Below, piece after piece: positions 5,749-7,374 of a stretch of DNA of 7,374 nt. Source of the DNA: Tepidiphilus sp. (lineage in GTDB: Bacteria; Pseudomonadota; Gammaproteobacteria; Burkholderiales; Rhodocyclaceae); NCBI GenBank assembly GCA_028684345.1, contig JAQUGB010000085.1, positions 1-7,374 of the forward strand, read 5' to 3'. A model generated the notes under the pieces. It did not search any database. It was not told the origin of the DNA and saw nothing but the letters and a program-made list of their open reading frames with translations. Both the position numbers and the translations under genes were made by a program. The number at the start of each line of letters is the position of its first letter. Within the stretch, counting starts at the first letter, position 1.

Positions 5749-6676
5749 CGCAGCGCGCCTCCTCCAAAATGCGCAAGCATAGCGCGTCGAACTCGATTCC
5801 GGATACGCGCGCAGCCAGCGGCACGAGTGAATGCGAAGTCATGCCGGGCGCAGTGTTCATCTCCAGCAGATAAGGCGTGTCATCCTCGAGCAGCAGATCG
5901 ATCCGCCCCCAGCCACGACAACCCAGCGCGCGCGCCGCCCGCATCGTGAGTTCGGCCAACCGAGAGGCGAGCGGCTCCGGCAAAGGAGCCGGGCACAGAT
6001 AACGCGTCTCGTCGCTGAAGTACTTGTTGTGATAGTCGTAGCGCCCTTGGGGTGCGACGATCTCGATGGCCGGCAAGGTCTGCTCGCCCAGAAATCCGAT
6101 CGTGATCTCGCGCCCCGCCACGAAACGCTCGACGAGCACTTCCCCATCGAAACGCCGCGCCGCCTCCAGCGCCGACGTCAATTCCTCTTCGCGCTCGACG
6201 CGCGTCGCCCCCATGCTGGAGCCCTCATGCACCGGCTTGACGAACACGGGCAACGCGAGCGCCTCGAGCACGCGCCGTGCCGCCTCCTCGGAGCCGGCAG
6301 CAAACTCCTCCTCGGTGAGCCGCAGCGCCACAGGCGTGGGCAAACCCAACTGCTGCCATAGCAACTTGGTACGCCATTTGTCCATGGCCAGGGCGGAAGC
6401 GAGCACGCCGCTGCCGGTATAAGGAATGCGCAGCCATTCGAGCACCCCCTGGAGGGTGCCGTCCTCGCCGCCACGGCCGTGGAGCGCAATGAAGGCACGA
6501 TCGAAGCCCTCGCGCTTCAATTCGAAGAGATCCCGCTCTGCCGGGTCGAACGGGTGCGCATCCACCCCGACGCGACGCAGCGCCTCGAGGACGGCCGAAC
6601 CCGACATGAGCGACACCTCGCGCTCGGCCGAGCACCCGCCCAAAAGCACCGCCACTTTGCCCAGGTCGCTGCTCAC
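5735..6676 (-). CDS. ddl: D-alanine--D-alanine ligase
   Basis: Ddl joins two D-alanines with ATP in the cytosol to make the dipeptide used by MurF. The 313-residue protein has the ATP-grasp fold. Visible features are GGCSAEREVS (13-22, with Glu18 binding the first D-Ala), ALHGRGGEDGTLQG (64-77), TGSGVLASALAMDK (87-100), FVKP with Lys147, and the EGSS loop at 151-154. Also present are GWGRID with Arg258 and Asp260, and EMNTAPGMTSHS (272-283) with the metal ligands Glu272 and Asn274. The omega-loop Tyr219 (YDYHNKYFSDET) corresponds to E. coli DdlB Tyr216, which indicates D-Ala-D-Ala rather than D-Ala-D-Lac activity. The start is GTG 6676, overlapping the murC stop as GTGA, with GAGGAG 8 nt upstream. 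The protein is of the DdlB type, as expected within a dcw cluster. Confidence 0.98.
   Translation of the reverse strand: MSSDLGKVAVLLGGCSAEREVSLMSGSAVLEALRRVGVDAHPFDPAERDLFELKREGFDRAFIALHGRGGEDGTLQGVLEWLRIPYTGSGVLASALAMDKWRTKLLWQQLGLPTPVALRLTEEEFAAGSEEAARRVLEALALPVFVKPVHEGSSMGATRVEREEELTSALEAARRFDGEVLVERFVAGREITIGFLGEQTLPAIEIVAPQGRYDYHNKYFSDETRYLCPAPLPEPLASRLAELTMRAARALGCRGWGRIDLLLEDDTPYLLEMNTAPGMTSHSLVPLAARVSGIEFDALCLRILEEARCDDPA
5758..5765 (-). promoter_or_regulatory. Ribosome binding site of ftsQ inside ddl
   Basis: GGAGGAGG on the minus strand ends 9 nt before ATG 5748 and lies within the last codons of ddl. It is the strongest Shine-Dalgarno match in the window. It fixes the ftsQ start despite the 14-nt overlap with ddl. 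Confidence 0.8.
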
Positions 6677-7374
6677 GCCGCCCGCTCCTCGTCCGCTGGT
6701 TCCAGTCGGGTACGTTCCCGGGCTTCTTGCACCAAACGCACCGGCAAGCGCCCGATCGAACCTGCCCCCATGGTCACGACCACGTCACCATCGCGCACCA
6801 CCCGGGGCAGCACCGCCGGGACATCATCGAGCCCCTCGACGAAAACCGGTTCGACCCGACCACGCAAACGCAAAGCCCGTGCGAGGCTGCGTCCGTCGGC
6901 CGCCGGAATCGGCTCCTCGCCGGCCGGATAGACCTCGAGCAGCACCAGGGAATCGACCTCGGAGAGCACCCGAACGAAATCCTCGAAGCAGTCGCGCGTG
7001 CGGCTATAACGGTGCGGCTGAAAGACGACCACCACGCGCCGTCCGGGAAAAGCAAGGCGTACCGCATCCAGCGTGGCCTGCATCTCCACCGGATGGTGCC
7101 CGTAGTCGTCGATCAAGGTGTAAGTGCCGTGCACGGTGCCATCCTCGTCGATGAGGGGCAAATCTCCATGGCGCTGGAAACGCCGGCCTACCCCCTGGAA
7201 TCGTGCCAGCGCGTGCACGATCGCCTCATCGGGCACCTGCAATTCGCTCGCCACGGTGATCGCCGCCAGGGCGTTGCGCACATTGTGCAATCCAGGCAGA
7301 TTCAATTCGATCGGCAAACGGGTCTCTCGCCCGTTGCGCCGTACGGCGGTAAAGAGCATGCGCCCGCCCTCGGC
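6673..7374 (-). CDS. murC: UDP-N-acetylmuramate--L-alanine ligase, C-terminal half (5' end beyond window)
   Basis: MurC is the cytosolic ATP-dependent ligase that adds L-alanine to UDP-MurNAc, starting the peptide stem of peptidoglycan. The frame is open to the window edge and gives 233 residues, about half of a typical MurC of 460-490. The visible part covers the end of the central ATPase domain, with LPGLHNVRNALAAITVA (26-42 of the fragment). It continues into the C-terminal Mur ligase domain with GVGRRFQ (61-67), IDDYGHHPVE (88-97), VVFQPHRYSRTRDCFEDF (116-133), LLEVYPAGEEPIP (145-157) and TMGAGSIG (201-208). The Walker A region lies outside the window. An ATG at 7359 is internal and is not the start. 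The stop overlaps the ddl GTG. Identity is secure. Confidence 0.98.
   Translation of the reverse strand, partial: AEGGRMLFTAVRRNGRETRLPIELNLPGLHNVRNALAAITVASELQVPDEAIVHALARFQGVGRRFQRHGDLPLIDEDGTVHGTYTLIDDYGHHPVEMQATLDAVRLAFPGRRVVVVFQPHRYSRTRDCFEDFVRVLSEVDSLVLLEVYPAGEEPIPAADGRSLARALRLRGRVEPVFVEGLDDVPAVLPRVVRDGDVVVTMGAGSIGRLPVRLVQEARERTRLEPADEERAA
6685..6690 (-). promoter_or_regulatory. Ribosome binding site of ddl, supporting its GTG start
   Basis: GAGGAG on the minus strand ends 8 nt before GTG 6676, within the last codons of murC. With the GTGA overlap it supports the GTG as the true start and a coupled murC-ddl unit. Confidence 0.75.

Noticed and set aside
5972..5991. Hairpin CGGCTCC-6 nt-GGAGCCG as a possible terminator
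   Set aside because: It lies well inside ddl, has no T-run on either strand, and termination there would cut the operon in mid-gene.

Overview
The window is a nearly fully coding stretch of a high-GC proteobacterial chromosome. It holds the downstream half of the division and cell-wall (dcw) cluster, followed by lpxC and the start of secA. The SecA, FtsZ and LpxC sequences, and the order lpxC - small membrane gene - DUF721 gene - secA, fit a betaproteobacterium best. That placement rests on remembered family patterns, not a search.

The main transcription unit is on the minus strand and reads from high to low coordinates. It runs murC (3' part only, cut by the window end), ddl, ftsQ, ftsA, ftsZ, lpxC and an unnamed 63-codon two-helix membrane gene. 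The genes are packed tightly: murC/ddl overlap by 4 nt (GTGA), ddl/ftsQ by 14 nt and ftsQ/ftsA by 4 nt (ATGA). The other gaps are 49 nt (ftsA-ftsZ), 18 nt (ftsZ-lpxC) and 10 nt (lpxC to the small gene). Most starts have a clear Shine-Dalgarno sequence inside the preceding gene, which suggests translational coupling.

After lpxC, a DUF721 gene (DciA-like, a presumed replicative helicase loader/operator) lies on the plus strand. Its 3' end overlaps the small membrane gene convergently by 81 nt. A 73-nt divergent intergenic region separates it from secA, which is minus strand and cut by the window start.

The products cover late peptidoglycan precursor synthesis (MurC, Ddl), divisome assembly (FtsQ, FtsA, FtsZ), the first committed step of lipid A synthesis (LpxC), protein export (SecA) and probably replicative helicase loading (DciA-like). 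All recognised enzymes keep their diagnostic motifs, and no gene looks broken apart from the two edge truncations. I found no mobile element, CRISPR array, RNA gene or clear intrinsic terminator. I do not see an undescribed multi-gene system. The items most worth a look are the unnamed small membrane gene and its antisense overlap with the DUF721 gene, a two-residue shortening next to the FtsZ nucleotide site, and the repeat-bearing secA/DUF721 intergenic region.
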